This document shows, piece after piece, positions 63,173 through 64,000 of a DNA stretch of 64,000 nt. The notes beneath the pieces are model-generated. The model saw only the letters and a list, made by a program, of their open reading frames with translations, did no database searches and was not told the DNA's origin. Made by a program: the position numbers and the translations under genes. The stretch lies in NCBI GenBank assembly GCA_030248135.1, contig JASANC010000914.1, positions 1 through 64,000 of the forward strand, written 5' to 3'. Within the stretch, counting starts at the first letter, position 1. Every line of letters begins with the position of its first letter. The DNA comes from Theristus sp. LFF4_11. Taxonomy: Eukaryota > Nematoda > Chromadorea > Monhysterida > Xyalidae.

Positions 63173-64000
63173 CTGCAGATCTGTAAAACGTTGGGCAATG
63201 TCAGAAAATATGGTAACTGCCGTTAATACTATTTACGATGTTTTCCAGATGAATCATGATACATGTAAAGTTGGTGTTGTTTTTTGTTTGGAATTTGCTT
63301 GTCAACTATAGTTTTCTGTTTTGATGGGTACCCTTCCACGAGCTTCAATGTTTTAAGCAAAAGATCGTGTCAGGACACCAATGGTAGATATCGTATGCTT
63401 TTTGATTAAAAAACTATTTATCTTCTACTATACATTTGATGCTTTCTGTTCATGACTGATTAAACTCATATGTACGTGGACAATTTTTCAAACAGTTATT
63501 ACCAAATATTAAGCCGTGGTTCCGCCGACCTGCCCGCCCATTTTTCCGCTGTTATCTTTCTTTTGTTTAGTTTGCATCAATTATTCTGTTTCTGCTGCGG
63601 TGGATAATAAAATGTCGTGGAATTCATAAATGACCTCTGGAAAAAAACATAATTCCAAGCCTTTACTTCTGATGAGGTTGGCAATATTAAACAAACTTGA
63701 AAAGGAACTTTTTGGACATAAAAAATACAGTACAATGTATATTGCAACACAATTTGCATGCAAATGTTGCAGAATTATTGAGTAAACAGTAGAAGTAACA
63801 TATATTTTTTAAATAATAAAATTTTAACGTTAAAACAAATAAAAAACCAATGCACTTTATTCACAGAGCTATTCAAAACCGACCAAAAAGCAATTCTCAT
63901 TAATGTTTTATTTTACATTTACAGTCGTCGTCCAAACGCGTGACGTTAGTATTATAATAATCTATTATTTTTCTTGGGGAATGGGAAATCATACCAAACC
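63173..64000. other. Right edge of the window, nothing recognised
   Basis: AT-rich sequence with short frames on both strands. No domain, repeat family or RNA gene could be supported. Confidence 0.4.

Noticed and set aside
1..64000. tRNA, rRNA or CRISPR loci
   Set aside because: Reading for GGTTCGANNCC-type B boxes, rRNA-like conserved blocks and spaced direct repeats gave no supportable hit; a covariance-model scan would be decisive.

Overview
This is a window from an animal nuclear genome: spliced genes with GT-AG introns, moderately AT-rich DNA by eye, many TA-flanked DNA transposon remnants and microsatellites. No prokaryotic, phage or CRISPR features are visible. The gene content (an M14B metallocarboxypeptidase, a cholecystokinin/sulfakinin-like peptide GPCR, a DUF1647-type Golgi glycosyltransferase-like protein and a spalt/SALL zinc-finger factor) fits a bilaterian. 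DUF1647 together with CAA-encoded polyglutamine suggests an ecdysozoan such as a nematode or a relative, but I cannot name the species.

Layout. 1-3590 is non-coding. 3591-7696 (+) is an eight-exon, 600-residue carboxypeptidase whose splice phases all close; its fourth intron holds a TA-flanked MITE. 8623-12609 (-) is a peptide GPCR, convergent with the carboxypeptidase; seven exons are expected and six are firm, with the TM4 exon unresolved. 12610-16134 is intergenic and holds two repeat elements. 16135-18130 (-) is a four-exon, 410-residue type II membrane protein with a DUF1647 domain. 20491-40273 (-) is a fifteen-exon spalt/SALL gene of 1740 residues with 8.6 kb and 2.3 kb introns, two CAA-encoded polyQ tracts and all the signature SALL zinc-finger pairs. 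40274-64000 has no recognisable complete gene and is full of mobile-element remnants.

Function. The four genes are not an operon and show no shared pathway, although a prohormone-type carboxypeptidase beside a peptide receptor is suggestive only. The 23 kb desert upstream of spalt, plus its long first intron, is where one would expect enhancers of a developmental regulator.

The most unusual material is in the repeats: (i) a dispersed family of 35-50 bp palindromes with GCTGATTGG / CCAATCAGC arms; (ii) a 262 bp MITE nested inside a second repeat, with an empty-site copy of that repeat 4 kb away proving TA target duplication; (iii) a palindromic mariner-type element made of two opposite copies of the same transposase tail and terminus; (iv) many divergent TA-flanked elements sharing a CAGGGTG terminus.
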